Source: Arthrobacter sp. NtRootA1
GTDB lineage: Bacteria; Actinomycetota; Actinomycetes; Actinomycetales; Micrococcaceae
Direction: 5' to 3'
Assembly: GCF_019976975.1 (NCBI RefSeq)
Contig: NZ_AP024630.1
Span: forward strand, 3,472,001 to 3,536,000
DNA length: 64,000 nucleotides
Shown here: piece after piece, positions 7,994-15,789 of the stretch
How positions within the stretch are numbered: the first letter of the stretch is position 1
Layout: each line of letters begins with the position of its first letter
Program-made: the position numbers and the translations under genes
The notes under the pieces: model-generated
Database searches by the model: none
The model's input: only the letters and a program-made list of their open reading frames with translations
Told to the model about the DNA's origin: nothing

Positions 7994-9244
7994 ATGGCTG
8001 ACATGTCACCAGCAGGCAGCACTTTACCGCTCAACACAACGGCCCACGGTTCCTCGCCATGGCAACGGGCCGCTACTGGCGCCAACCTGCTCTCCCCTGA
8101 CGGAAACCTCGGAGTGACCATCTTCGAGGAGATGACCACCTTGGCAATATCCTCCGGCGCAATCAACCTCGGACAGGGCTTCCCCGACGAAGACGGACCC
8201 GTGGAGATAAAAGCCGCAGCGCAGGCAGCCATCGCCGCAGGAGCCAACCAATACGCTCCTGGCAAGGGCATCACGGAATTGCGCGAAGCTGTCGCGGAAC
8301 ACCAACTCCGGTTCTATGGACTCACTCCAGACCCGCAGACAGAAGTCGTCATCACTACGGGCGCTACGGAAGCCATAGCGGCGTCACTTTTGGCTTTCAT
8401 CCAGCCCGGCGACGAAGTCCTGACCTTCGAACCGTTCTATGACTCCTATGGAGCCATCATCGGATTGGCCGGAGCACAACATGTCACTGCTCCCCTGACC
8501 GCTCCGGATTTCCTTCCGGACCTCTCCAGACTTGAAGAGGCATTCAGCAACCGCACCAAAGTGGTGCTCCTGAACAACCCACACAATCCCACAGGCGCCG
8601 TTTTCCCCCAAGAGGTCCTGGAAAAGGTGGTTGAGCTAGCCAGGAAGTACGACGCCATCATTGTCAGCGACGAAGTCTACGAGCACCTGACCTTCGGCGT
8701 AACGCATATTCCAGTAGCTTCCTTGCCTGGGGCTGCGGAACGGACCCTCACAATCTCGTCTGCAGGAAAGACCTTCTCCTTCACCGGGTGGAAGATCGGC
8801 TGGCTCAGCGGCCCCCAGGACCTGGTTGCCGCGGTCCGCACCGTCAAACAGTTCCTTACATACAGCTCGGGCACGCCGTTCCAAAGCGCCATCGCCGTGG
8901 GACTCGCCCTTCCCGACACCTTCTACGCCGGCATAGCCGAAACGCTCCGACGCAAACGCGACATCCTTTCCGAAGGCCTTCGCGCTGCAGGATTCAACGT
9001 CTTCACGCCACGCGGTACGTACTTCATCAACGTCGACACAGAACCCCTGGGCATCAAAGACTCCGTGGACCTGGCACGCCGCTTGCCTGGCCTGGTAGGT
9101 GTCGCTGCGATCCCGGTTCCTGTTTTTTGCCATCCTGAAGGAGCGCAGCGGACCCGAAGCTTGTTGCGTTTCGCCTTCTGCAAAAAAACCAGTGTCCTGG
9201 AAGAAGCGGCCGAACGACTGGCCACGCTTAAGGACCTGCTCTGA
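7994..9244 (+). CDS. PLP-dependent class I/II aminotransferase (DapC/kynurenine-aminotransferase type)
   Basis: A 416-residue fold-type I aminotransferase. Features are INLGQGFPDEDGP near residue 55, ITTGATEAIAASLLAFIQPG for the PLP phosphate region, LNNPHNPTGAVF, IIVSDEVYEHLTF (Asp binding the pyridine N), the Schiff-base lysine in ISSAGKTFSFTGWKIGW, and the C-terminal LRFAFCK with the carboxylate-binding Arg. The best family match is the group containing N-succinyldiaminopimelate aminotransferase (DapC) and kynurenine/methionine aminotransferases; sequence alone does not fix the substrate. A second ATG at 8003 is an alternative start. No Shine-Dalgarno is obvious in the 35-nt spacer to coaD, so leaderless initiation is possible. 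Its stop overlaps the start of the next gene. Confidence 0.88.
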   Translation: MADMSPAGSTLPLNTTAHGSSPWQRAATGANLLSPDGNLGVTIFEEMTTLAISSGAINLGQGFPDEDGPVEIKAAAQAAIAAGANQYAPGKGITELREAVAEHQLRFYGLTPDPQTEVVITTGATEAIAASLLAFIQPGDEVLTFEPFYDSYGAIIGLAGAQHVTAPLTAPDFLPDLSRLEEAFSNRTKVVLLNNPHNPTGAVFPQEVLEKVVELARKYDAIIVSDEVYEHLTFGVTHIPVASLPGAAERTLTISSAGKTFSFTGWKIGWLSGPQDLVAAVRTVKQFLTYSSGTPFQSAIAVGLALPDTFYAGIAETLRRKRDILSEGLRAAGFNVFTPRGTYFINVDTEPLGIKDSVDLARRLPGLVGVAAIPVPVFCHPEGAQRTRSLLRFAFCKKTSVLEEAAERLATLKDLL

Positions 9245-10035
9245 ACCGCAACGACTCCGGCCGCCATCACGCCACGCGTTTCCTGCGAACCACAGGACAG
9301 CACGCCACTATTGATGCCGATACGCTCATTGAAGGCAGTTACATCCTCAGCATCGGTGGCGCTGAACAATCCCACGTGAACGTGGCCAACCCCTCGGAGA
9401 TCTTCTACGAATATCTTCGCAGGATCGGCCATGTTGTGGATCTGGCCGCAGAGCCTGGTGAGCCACTCTCCGTGCTTCATCTCGGCGCCGGTGCCCTGAC
9501 ATTGGCCCGTTACATCCAGGCCACGCGTCCAGGTTCGGACCAATATGCCGTGGAACTCGAACGCGAATTACTGGACTTTGTCCTGCAAAAGCTACCCATG
9601 CCCGAGGGCACGCGGCTGCATACGCACATAGGCGACGCACGCGAGGCGCTGGCCGAACTTCCCGCGAACGTGAGGTTCGACGTCGTCATCCTTGATATCT
9701 TCTCCGGGCCGGAAGCACCCGCCCACATCGCGTGCAGGGAGTTTTACGAAGAGGCCGCTGCCCGCTTGGGGCCAGACGGCGTACTGATCGTCAACGTCGG
9801 CGACGAACCGGCACTAACGCTGGTGCGAAGCCAGGTAGCAGCCCTCCGGCAAGCCATGGCGGACGTAGTCGCATTTGCCGAGACGGGAATGTTCGCGGGG
9901 CGCTACCCCGGCAACATCATCCTGGTAGGCACCCGAACGCCATGGCCGGAAGCGTGGACCAGCGCGCTGCTCTCGCGGGGCCCACACCCGGCAACAGTCC
10001 TCCATGGCGTGGACCTGGACAGAATTTCAGACTAG
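9241..10035 (+). CDS. Spermidine-synthase-like methyltransferase-fold protein (probable CTG start)
   Basis: A Rossmann SAM-binding-fold protein of the spermidine synthase superfamily. It has LSVLHLGAGALTLARYI (motif I), YAVELERELLDFV (acidic end of beta 2), and DVVILDIFSGPEAP (post-motif). The first canonical start is GTG 9376, but the family N-terminal beta region (IDADTLIEGSYILSIGGAEQ) is encoded upstream in the same frame. The frame is open only from 9232 and contains no ATG, GTG or TTG before 9376. CTG at 9241 overlaps the preceding TGA as CTGA and has AAGGA at 9230-9234 with 6-nt spacing, so I take CTG as start (264 residues). True polyamine synthesis is not implied; many actinobacterial homologues are of unknown function. 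Its TAG shares the CTAG sequence with the converging rsmD stop. Confidence 0.82.
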   Translation: MNRNDSGRHHATRFLRTTGQHATIDADTLIEGSYILSIGGAEQSHVNVANPSEIFYEYLRRIGHVVDLAAEPGEPLSVLHLGAGALTLARYIQATRPGSDQYAVELERELLDFVLQKLPMPEGTRLHTHIGDAREALAELPANVRFDVVILDIFSGPEAPAHIACREFYEEAAARLGPDGVLIVNVGDEPALTLVRSQVAALRQAMADVVAFAETGMFAGRYPGNIILVGTRTPWPEAWTSALLSRGPHPATVLHGVDLDRISD

Positions 10036-10598
10036 GAGGGTTCAGCGAACCATAGTTTGGTCTCGCCGTACTTCTTGTCAGCGAAACATTCCAACGCTTC
10101 AGGCCAGGCCGGTTCGGCACTCCTGGACGACCTCTCCACCACCACAACCGCCCCTTCATCCAAGTGAGGCGACAATTTGGCCAGCACGGCACTCAACGCT
10201 GGTTCGTCCAGCGGGTATGGCGGATCCAGGAACACCAGGTCCCACACATCGCGTGCTGTGGCGCGCTCCAGAAAAGACTCCACCTTGGATCGATGCACTG
10301 AGACTTTCTTGCCACCCAGGATTTGGTTGACCAAGTCCGCGTTGCGCTGGCAGGCATCGCTGGCCTTGGCATCGAATTCCACCAGATCCACGCTGCGGGC
10401 GCCCCGGCTCGCGCTCTCCACACCCAGGGCTCCGGAACCGGCATAGAGATCCAGCACCCGGGCATCGTCGATGACAGCCAAAGACTCGAGCCGGGAAAAC
10501 AGTGCTTCCTTAACACGGTCCGTAGTAGGCCGCGTTGCGGTCCCGGGCACGCTCGTGAGCGGATTGCCACCAGCAACTCCGGCAATAATCCGGCTCAC
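10032..10598 (-). CDS. rsmD: 16S rRNA (guanine966-N2)-methyltransferase
   Basis: A 188-residue RsmD that methylates G966 of 16S rRNA. The N-terminus MSRIIAGVAGG, the SAM motif VLDLYAGSGALGVESASRGA and the catalytic DPPY in LVFLDPPYPLD are diagnostic. It lies 57 nt downstream of recG, the usual arrangement. In most relatives coaD follows directly; here the aminotransferase and spermidine-synthase-like genes intervene on the opposite strand. The last codon overlaps the convergent neighbour's stop (palindromic CTAG at 10032-10035), leaving no room for a terminator between them. Confidence 0.96.
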   Translation of the reverse strand: MSRIIAGVAGGNPLTSVPGTATRPTTDRVKEALFSRLESLAVIDDARVLDLYAGSGALGVESASRGARSVDLVEFDAKASDACQRNADLVNQILGGKKVSVHRSKVESFLERATARDVWDLVFLDPPYPLDEPALSAVLAKLSPHLDEGAVVVVERSSRSAEPAWPEALECFADKKYGETKLWFAEPS

Positions 10599-10655
10599 AG
10601 CGCCTCTCCATTGCCGGTGCCCGACCCTTTACCGATTCGCGTACCTGGGGATTCT

Positions 10656-12911
10656 CTAACCGCGTTCAAGGAACGCCTCCTTTTCAGGGTTCAAGTATTC
10701 ATCAATGGTCGCCGCCAGGACCGGCTGGTGTCGCAGCGCCGGGTCATGTGCCACCAGCGCCTGTGCATCCGCGCGAGCACGGGCAATCAGATCTTCATGC
10801 TCCAGGACACGCAACAGCTTAAGCGTGGAGCGCCCACCTGATTGTGAGGCACCGAGGATATCGCCCTCACGGCGGAACTTCAGGTCTTCCTGGGAGAGCG
10901 CGAACCCGTCGGTGGTGGACGCCACTGCGTCCAACCTTCGACGGCTCGGATGCCCAGGCTCCAAATTAGTGACCAGCAGGCAAGTCCCCGGCAGACCGCC
11001 ACGGCCAACCCGGCCACGAAGCTGGTGGAGTTGGGAAATACCAAAACGATCGGCGTCCAGGATGACCATCAGGGTGGCATTGTGAACGTCGACACCCACC
11101 TCGATGACCGTGGTGGAGACCAACACCTTGGTCTGGTTTGCCGCGAACGATGCCATGGTCTCGGTTTTAAGCAGCGGGTCCTGACGACCATGGAGGGGCG
11201 CCACGGGCACCCCGGCCAAGGATGGCTCCTGCACCAGGCTTTCGACGACGGCTGTCACCGAAGCGAGTTCGCGGGCCGGACCTTCATCCGAAAGTTCGGC
11301 ATCCGTTGGTTCCGCCTCTCCTGGGCTGAAGTCGCCGTCGTCGTCAGACCCGATTTTGGGACATACAACGTAGACCTGATGACCGGCGTCGACTTCTTCC
11401 CGCGATCGTTTCCAGATTCGCTCCGCCCAGCCCGGGTTCTCGGCGAGCCCTACAACATGGGTGGAAATGGGCGCGCGCCCAGCGGGGAGTTCATCGAGGA
11501 TGGAAGTCTCAAGGTCGCCAAACACGGTCATCGCCACTGTGCGGGGAATCGGCGTGGCAGTCATAACCAGCAGATGCGGCGGACGTTGGGCCTTGGCACG
11601 CAGGGCGTCACGTTGCTCCACGCCGAAGCGGTGCTGCTCGTCCACCACGATCAAGCCGAGGTCCTGAAAACTGGTTTTGTCGCTCAACAGAGCGTGGGTG
11701 CCGATCACGATGCCGGCGTTGCCCGAGGCGGCGTCGAGCATGGCCTGCTTTCGGGCGGAGGCAGGCATGGATCCAGTCAGCAGGGTCACCATGACGCCAG
11801 CCTGCCCGGCATCGGCACCAAGCATGCCGGCACCCCCGAACATATGATCGCGGGCCAGCGGACCCAGGGTCCTGCGGATGGAATCGAAATGCTGTGCAGC
11901 CAAAACCTCAGTGGGCGCGAGGAGTGCTGCCTGTCCCCCCGCGTCAACCACCTGCAGCATCGCCCGCAGTGCCACAATGGTTTTGCCCGAACCGACCTCA
12001 CCTTGCAGGAGTCGATTCATGGGAGTGTCCTGGCCAAGTTCTTCGGAAAGTGTCTTTCCCACTGCTGTCTGGCCAGCGGTGAGCGTAAAGGGCAGGTTCC
12101 GGTCAAACTCGCGCAGCAGGCCGTCGCTGACTGGGCGTCGGGCAGTGGCTTCCTCTGCAGCAAGCTGGGCACGTCGTCGCGCCAAAGCTGCCTGCAGCAC
12201 CAACGCCTCCTGGTAGCGGAACCGTTCCTGTGCCCGCTGCCAGTCCTTTGCCGTTTCAGGCGAATGGATCAGGCGGTACGCCTCAGCCACACTGACCAGT
12301 CCGTCCCTGCTGACAATCGACTCCGGAAGGGGATCGGCCAAGGCATCGAGGTCCAGGGTTTGCAGCAACGCGGTAATCACCTTGTGGATGGACCAGCTTG
12401 TTAGTTTTGCCGTGGCGGGATAGACGGGAATCGGCATGGCTGCCAGCTTTTCGGGGTCCATCGAACCGTCAGCATCCGGATCCTCATCCAGCAGGAGGAA
12501 GTCTGGATTGGTCAGGCCCAAAGCTCCCGCGTAGCGGGTCACCTTGCCGGAAAACATTGCACGGCGTCCCGGGAGGAGCTCGGCCTTGGCCCGGAAACCA
12601 TTGAAAAAACTGACTTTCAGGGTGCCGGAAACGTGGCTTCCACCGGCTTCATCGGTCACCACGACGTCCGTGATGGAACCCCGACGGGCACGCATCTGAC
12701 GGGTGCTGTTGGACAGGACCCGCGCAATGAGAGTGACTTCCTCATCCAGGGGAAGGTTGCTGATGGGAGTAAGTTCGCCCCTGCTCAAATACCTGCGCGG
12801 AAAGTAGTTCAGCAACGCGCCGGTTGTCTTGAGGCCTAGATGCTTTTCAATGACGGACGCCGAGCGCTTGCCGATCCTGCGTTCCAGGGGCAGTTCCAGC
12901 TCAGTGTTCAT
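10656..12911 (-). CDS. recG: ATP-dependent DNA helicase RecG
   Basis: A 751-residue RecG, the branch-migration helicase that remodels stalled forks and Holliday junctions. It has an N-terminal wedge/OB domain (residues ~60-160), Walker A GEVGSGKTIVAL, Walker B/DExH VVDEQHRFGVEQRDAL, motif III VMTATPIPRT, and motif VI QLRGRVGRGG, then the RecG C-terminal region (LRVLEHEDLIARARADA). The start MNTELELP at 12911 gives the expected N-terminus; the frame is open further back to 13022, but that part overlaps the DAK2 gene. The ATG lies 8 nt inside the DAK2 coding end, so the two are translationally coupled. Confidence 0.97.
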   Translation of the reverse strand: MNTELELPLERRIGKRSASVIEKHLGLKTTGALLNYFPRRYLSRGELTPISNLPLDEEVTLIARVLSNSTRQMRARRGSITDVVVTDEAGGSHVSGTLKVSFFNGFRAKAELLPGRRAMFSGKVTRYAGALGLTNPDFLLLDEDPDADGSMDPEKLAAMPIPVYPATAKLTSWSIHKVITALLQTLDLDALADPLPESIVSRDGLVSVAEAYRLIHSPETAKDWQRAQERFRYQEALVLQAALARRRAQLAAEEATARRPVSDGLLREFDRNLPFTLTAGQTAVGKTLSEELGQDTPMNRLLQGEVGSGKTIVALRAMLQVVDAGGQAALLAPTEVLAAQHFDSIRRTLGPLARDHMFGGAGMLGADAGQAGVMVTLLTGSMPASARKQAMLDAASGNAGIVIGTHALLSDKTSFQDLGLIVVDEQHRFGVEQRDALRAKAQRPPHLLVMTATPIPRTVAMTVFGDLETSILDELPAGRAPISTHVVGLAENPGWAERIWKRSREEVDAGHQVYVVCPKIGSDDDGDFSPGEAEPTDAELSDEGPARELASVTAVVESLVQEPSLAGVPVAPLHGRQDPLLKTETMASFAANQTKVLVSTTVIEVGVDVHNATLMVILDADRFGISQLHQLRGRVGRGGLPGTCLLVTNLEPGHPSRRRLDAVASTTDGFALSQEDLKFRREGDILGASQSGGRSTLKLLRVLEHEDLIARARADAQALVAHDPALRHQPVLAATIDEYLNPEKEAFLERG

Positions 12912-13980
12912 GCCGTGACTTGCCCGGGATGCTGCTGGGGTCTGCAGTTTGTGTTGCTTGCTGGTCCCGGTGACCGTCTTCAGAATCCCGGGACCCCTCT
13001 TCAGAATCCCGGGGAAGGGCAAGTTGGCTGACTGCGATGTCCGTTGGCTCCCCCAGAGACCGGATCAGCGCTACTGCCGGCGCGGGATCAGGTACGTGGA
13101 CATGCACCCGCCAACGATAACTGGCCTCAGCGGTGGATTCGTCGTCGTCTGGATGGTGACCTGTATTGCCAACCTGGCTCATGATGACGGAATCACCCAT
13201 CTCGTCCAGGCGTTGGCGCAGCACGGCCGCGTCCAAGGGTGAAAGGCTGATGGTACACATCACTTCAACGCCGTCGTCGGCCGGCATCTGCTGGTGGATG
13301 TGCGGATCCTGCAGCTGGTAGCCGTGGAGGCCATCCAGGAGCTCATCCTGCAGTTCTTCGCCGAGCACTGCAGAGCGGAGACAGTCCAGCACCAGCAACA
13401 TACCTACACCGCCGGCGTCAACCACATGCGCCGCCTGCAGGGGTGCGAGTTCATCCTCTGTGCGTACGACGGCTTGAAAGGCAGCTTCCACCACGGCGTC
13501 CAAGGCAAGGCCCAGTGCGTGGTTGCTGTCATCACTATTCTGGGAGGAATCCACCGCCTGGGCCGCATGGGCCGCTGCTTCAAGGACGGACAGCATGGTT
13601 CCGGATACCGGTTCGCTCAAGGCCGACCAGGCTCGGATCTGGGCCCTGTTAAGGGCCGTGGCCAGCAGTGGCGCACTCAGGCGCGCCTTTCCAGCAAGCG
13701 GCTCCGCCGCCGCGCACAAGAAAACAGCAAAGAGGGTGCCGGAGTTACCCCTTGCCTGTTCCATGGCGGCCTGACCAGCGCGCGACAGCACAGCACCGAC
13801 GTCGTTACCGGTCTCGACAGCGTCAGGAGCGGTGCCAGCCAACGCGGACACAGCCGCGCGCGCGGTGAGATAAAGATTGGTTCCAGTATCGCCGTCTGCG
13901 ACGGGAAAGATGTTGATCGCGTTCAGGCGGTCGCTATGGTTGCCAAGGACCACCTCTGTCTTGCCGAGCCAACGTTTCAT
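12901..13980 (-). CDS. DAK2 domain protein (FakA-like kinase)
   Basis: A ~359-residue protein with an N-terminal DAK2 phosphatase/kinase fold. The Mg/nucleotide motif is FPVADGDTGTNLYLT (residues ~21-35), followed by MEQARGNSGTLFA and, at the second half, VVDAGGVGMLLVLDCL. The family covers dihydroxyacetone kinase L subunits and FakA fatty-acid kinases; without a FakB partner nearby the substrate is unknown. The C-terminal domain (about 250-340) precedes a polar tail (SEEGSRDSEDGHRDQQ). I chose the ATG at 13980 (MKRWLGKTEVVLGNHSDR), 22 nt after the thiL stop; an upstream ATG at 14082 would overlap thiL by 80 nt. It sits between thiL and recG, a common actinobacterial order. Confidence 0.85.
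   Translation of the reverse strand: MKRWLGKTEVVLGNHSDRLNAINIFPVADGDTGTNLYLTARAAVSALAGTAPDAVETGNDVGAVLSRAGQAAMEQARGNSGTLFAVFLCAAAEPLAGKARLSAPLLATALNRAQIRAWSALSEPVSGTMLSVLEAAAHAAQAVDSSQNSDDSNHALGLALDAVVEAAFQAVVRTEDELAPLQAAHVVDAGGVGMLLVLDCLRSAVLGEELQDELLDGLHGYQLQDPHIHQQMPADDGVEVMCTISLSPLDAAVLRQRLDEMGDSVIMSQVGNTGHHPDDDESTAEASYRWRVHVHVPDPAPAVALIRSLGEPTDIAVSQLALPRDSEEGSRDSEDGHRDQQATQTADPSSIPGKSRHEH
12970..13017. repeat. Short direct repeat in DAK2 3' end
   Basis: CTTCAGAATCCCGGG occurs twice in close tandem, separated by ACCCCT. It encodes the repeated RDSE(E/D)G segments of the DAK2 polar tail, immediately before the recG start. It is probably a slippage product without function of its own. Confidence 0.6.
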
Positions 13981-14002
13981 GGCGTGCGCATTCGCGGCGA
14001 TC

Positions 14003-15073
14003 TTAGTCTGCAAAATGATCCCATCCCACGGTGTCAGCAGCTTGTCCGGCAATCCGGACGCCGCTGCCTTGAGACTGGACAACGGCCTGAACTGAGCCTA
14101 TCGCAGTGAAGCCCTGCGGCAGCTGAATTCCAGCTGGGAACGTAGCCAGCAGTCCGTGGTCTTCTCCGCCGCCCAGAACCCACGGCATGGAATCTACGCC
14201 CAGCAAGGCGGCAGCGGGTTCGAGCGGAAGGGCGTGGGCCTTCAACGCAACAGCGTCAAAGTCCAGGATGACGTTGCTTGCTGCGGCGAGCCGGCCGCCG
14301 TCGCGCAGCAAACCATCTGAAATGTCCATCATTGCTGTTACGCCCGAACGTGCGGCTAGCGGCCCGGCAGCCAACGGAGGCAAGGGCCGGCATTGGCTAT
14401 CCAACAGTGCACGCTGCTCAGCTGAGAGGTCCGTTACAGTGACATCGCTTTCCAACAGCGCCAGGCCGGCGGCGGCTCGCCCCAGGGTGCCTGCCACTGC
14501 CACGACATCTCCCGGCCTCGCACCGGAACGCAACACAGGCGTCTGTCCAGCCAAAGTACCGACGACGGCGACAGTCACCGCAATCTCCCGCCCACGGCCC
14601 AGGTCACCCCCAGCGACGGAGCAATCAGGAACCCCCAGCCCGATGATCCCAGCGGTGAGGCCATCCGCGAAGTCCTCAACCCATTGAACTGGCGTGGCCG
14701 GCGGCATGGTTAGGCTCACCACCAGTGAGGTAGCCGTTCCGCCCATGGCGTTGATATCGCTAAGGTTCTGTGCCGCGGACTTCCATCCGACGTCGTATCC
14801 GGTGGTTCGATAGCCGTTGTTCCACTCCAGCCGGAAGTCCTGGTCCTGGGTCTGGGTATCGATGGAAATCAGTGTGCGGCCGTCCGTGGCGGCAACCATA
14901 GCGGCGTCGTCGCCGGGACCCAGCAGGACACTGGGGCTGCTGTTCAGGCGGGGGAAGATCAGGGCAAGGAGCTCGGACTCCGAGAGATCTGCGACTGTTG
15001 GACAATCTTCCGATGACTGTTTCGGGACTTCGGATGACTGTTTTGGGGCTTCGGATGACTGTTTTGGGGGCAC
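14003..15073 (-). CDS. thiL: Thiamine-monophosphate kinase
   Basis: A 356-residue ThiL, which phosphorylates thiamine monophosphate to thiamine diphosphate. Metal and substrate motifs are LLGPGDDAAMV, ISIDTQTQDQDFRLEW, QNLSDINAMGG, CSVAGGDLGRG and MMDISDGLLRDGGRLAA. The start is GTG at 15073 (MPPKQSSE). The first ~22 residues are three near-identical copies of the heptad PKQSSE(A/V/D), encoded by a 21-bp tandem repeat, and the normal family N-terminus begins afterwards at VADLSESELLALIFPRL. The extension is therefore extra to the catalytic core. It heads the thiL-DAK2-recG-rsmD run. Confidence 0.95.
   Translation of the reverse strand: MPPKQSSEAPKQSSEVPKQSSEDCPTVADLSESELLALIFPRLNSSPSVLLGPGDDAAMVAATDGRTLISIDTQTQDQDFRLEWNNGYRTTGYDVGWKSAAQNLSDINAMGGTATSLVVSLTMPPATPVQWVEDFADGLTAGIIGLGVPDCSVAGGDLGRGREIAVTVAVVGTLAGQTPVLRSGARPGDVVAVAGTLGRAAAGLALLESDVTVTDLSAEQRALLDSQCRPLPPLAAGPLAARSGVTAMMDISDGLLRDGGRLAAASNVILDFDAVALKAHALPLEPAAALLGVDSMPWVLGGGEDHGLLATFPAGIQLPQGFTAIGSVQAVVQSQGSGVRIAGQAADTVGWDHFAD
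15009..15071 (-). repeat. 21-bp tandem repeat, three copies, in the thiL 5' end
   Basis: Three in-frame 21-bp units (15009-15029, 15030-15050, 15051-15071; forward core TCGGATGACTGTTTTGGGGC) encode PKQSSE plus one variable residue. Units differ at only a few bases. Unit length is a multiple of three, so copy-number change would keep the frame but alter the ThiL N-terminal length. Confidence 0.9.
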
Positions 15074-15207
15074 GGCTCTACGCTATCGCGGGACACCGAC
15101 AAAATACCGCCGGAGCCTGAGCCGGGCGCCCCGTCGGCAATGTGACTCTCCTAACCGGTGCACCAACCGCATGCCAAGCGGCCTCGTGGGCGGGATAGGC
15201 TGGAGTG

Positions 15208-15717
15208 ATGCACCGAAAGACCCTTCCGCGGACCGCCGTGGCCTTCAGCCTGGCCGCAGCGTCCGTCCTCGCAGTGTCAGCCTGCGCCCCCACCGTGGAC
15301 GTCACGGCGGCAACCGACGCCGCCAATCCGGCCTGCGCCCCAATGATGGTGGCGCTGCCGGACAAGATCGGCGATGCCGCGCTCCGCAAGACCAACAGCC
15401 AGGCCACTGCTGCCTGGGGCGATCCTTCCCAGATCATCCTGCGCTGCGGTGTAAACGTCCCTGGACCAACCACTGACCGCTGCGTCAGCGTGAATGACAT
15501 CGACTGGGTGATCAAAGAAGGCGATGGCGTCTATACCCTGACCACCTTTGGACGCGAACCGGCAACGGAAATCCTCGTCGATCCGGTCAAATTGGAAGCC
15601 GCCAACATCAGCTCTGCCACAGTCCTCACCGAACTTGCCGCCGCTGCCGGCAAAATCAAAGCAACGCGGCACTGCGTGGGTCAGGAAGACCTGCAGAACC
15701 TCCCGACCGCCAAGTAG
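15208..15717 (+). CDS. DUF3515 family lipoprotein
   Basis: A ~169-residue protein of the DUF3515 family, found throughout actinobacteria next to thiL and ddl. It has a basic N-terminus and hydrophobic signal (LPRTAVAFSLAAASVLAV) ending in a lipobox LAVSAC, so it is predicted to be lipid-anchored on the outer face of the membrane. Four further cysteines (NPACAPM, LRCGV, DRCVS, RHCVG) are spaced as if for disulfides. The start is ATG 15208, or GTG 15205 immediately before it. Function is unknown. It converges on ddl. Confidence 0.85.
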   Translation: MHRKTLPRTAVAFSLAAASVLAVSACAPTVDVTAATDAANPACAPMMVALPDKIGDAALRKTNSQATAAWGDPSQIILRCGVNVPGPTTDRCVSVNDIDWVIKEGDGVYTLTTFGREPATEILVDPVKLEAANISSATVLTELAAAAGKIKATRHCVGQEDLQNLPTAK

Positions 15718-15738
15718 CGGGCACTCAACCGCATACAC

Positions 15739-15777
15739 AGCAGCTGGTGCCGGTCGTTCCAACCGACACCAGCTGCT
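15739..15777. terminator. Bidirectional terminator hairpin
   Basis: A 16-bp stem with one mismatch (AGCAGCTGGTGCCGGT at 15739-15754 with ACCGACACCAGCTGCT at 15762-15777) and a 7-nt loop lies between the convergent DUF3515 and ddl genes. An ATTTG run follows on the plus strand. Confidence 0.75.
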
Positions 15778-15789
15778 ATTTGCCAGGGT

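Noticed and set aside
12950..13022. An N-terminal extension of RecG to 13022
   Set aside because: It overlaps the DAK2 coding end with repeated, non-conserved sequence; MNTELELP at 12911 matches the family start.
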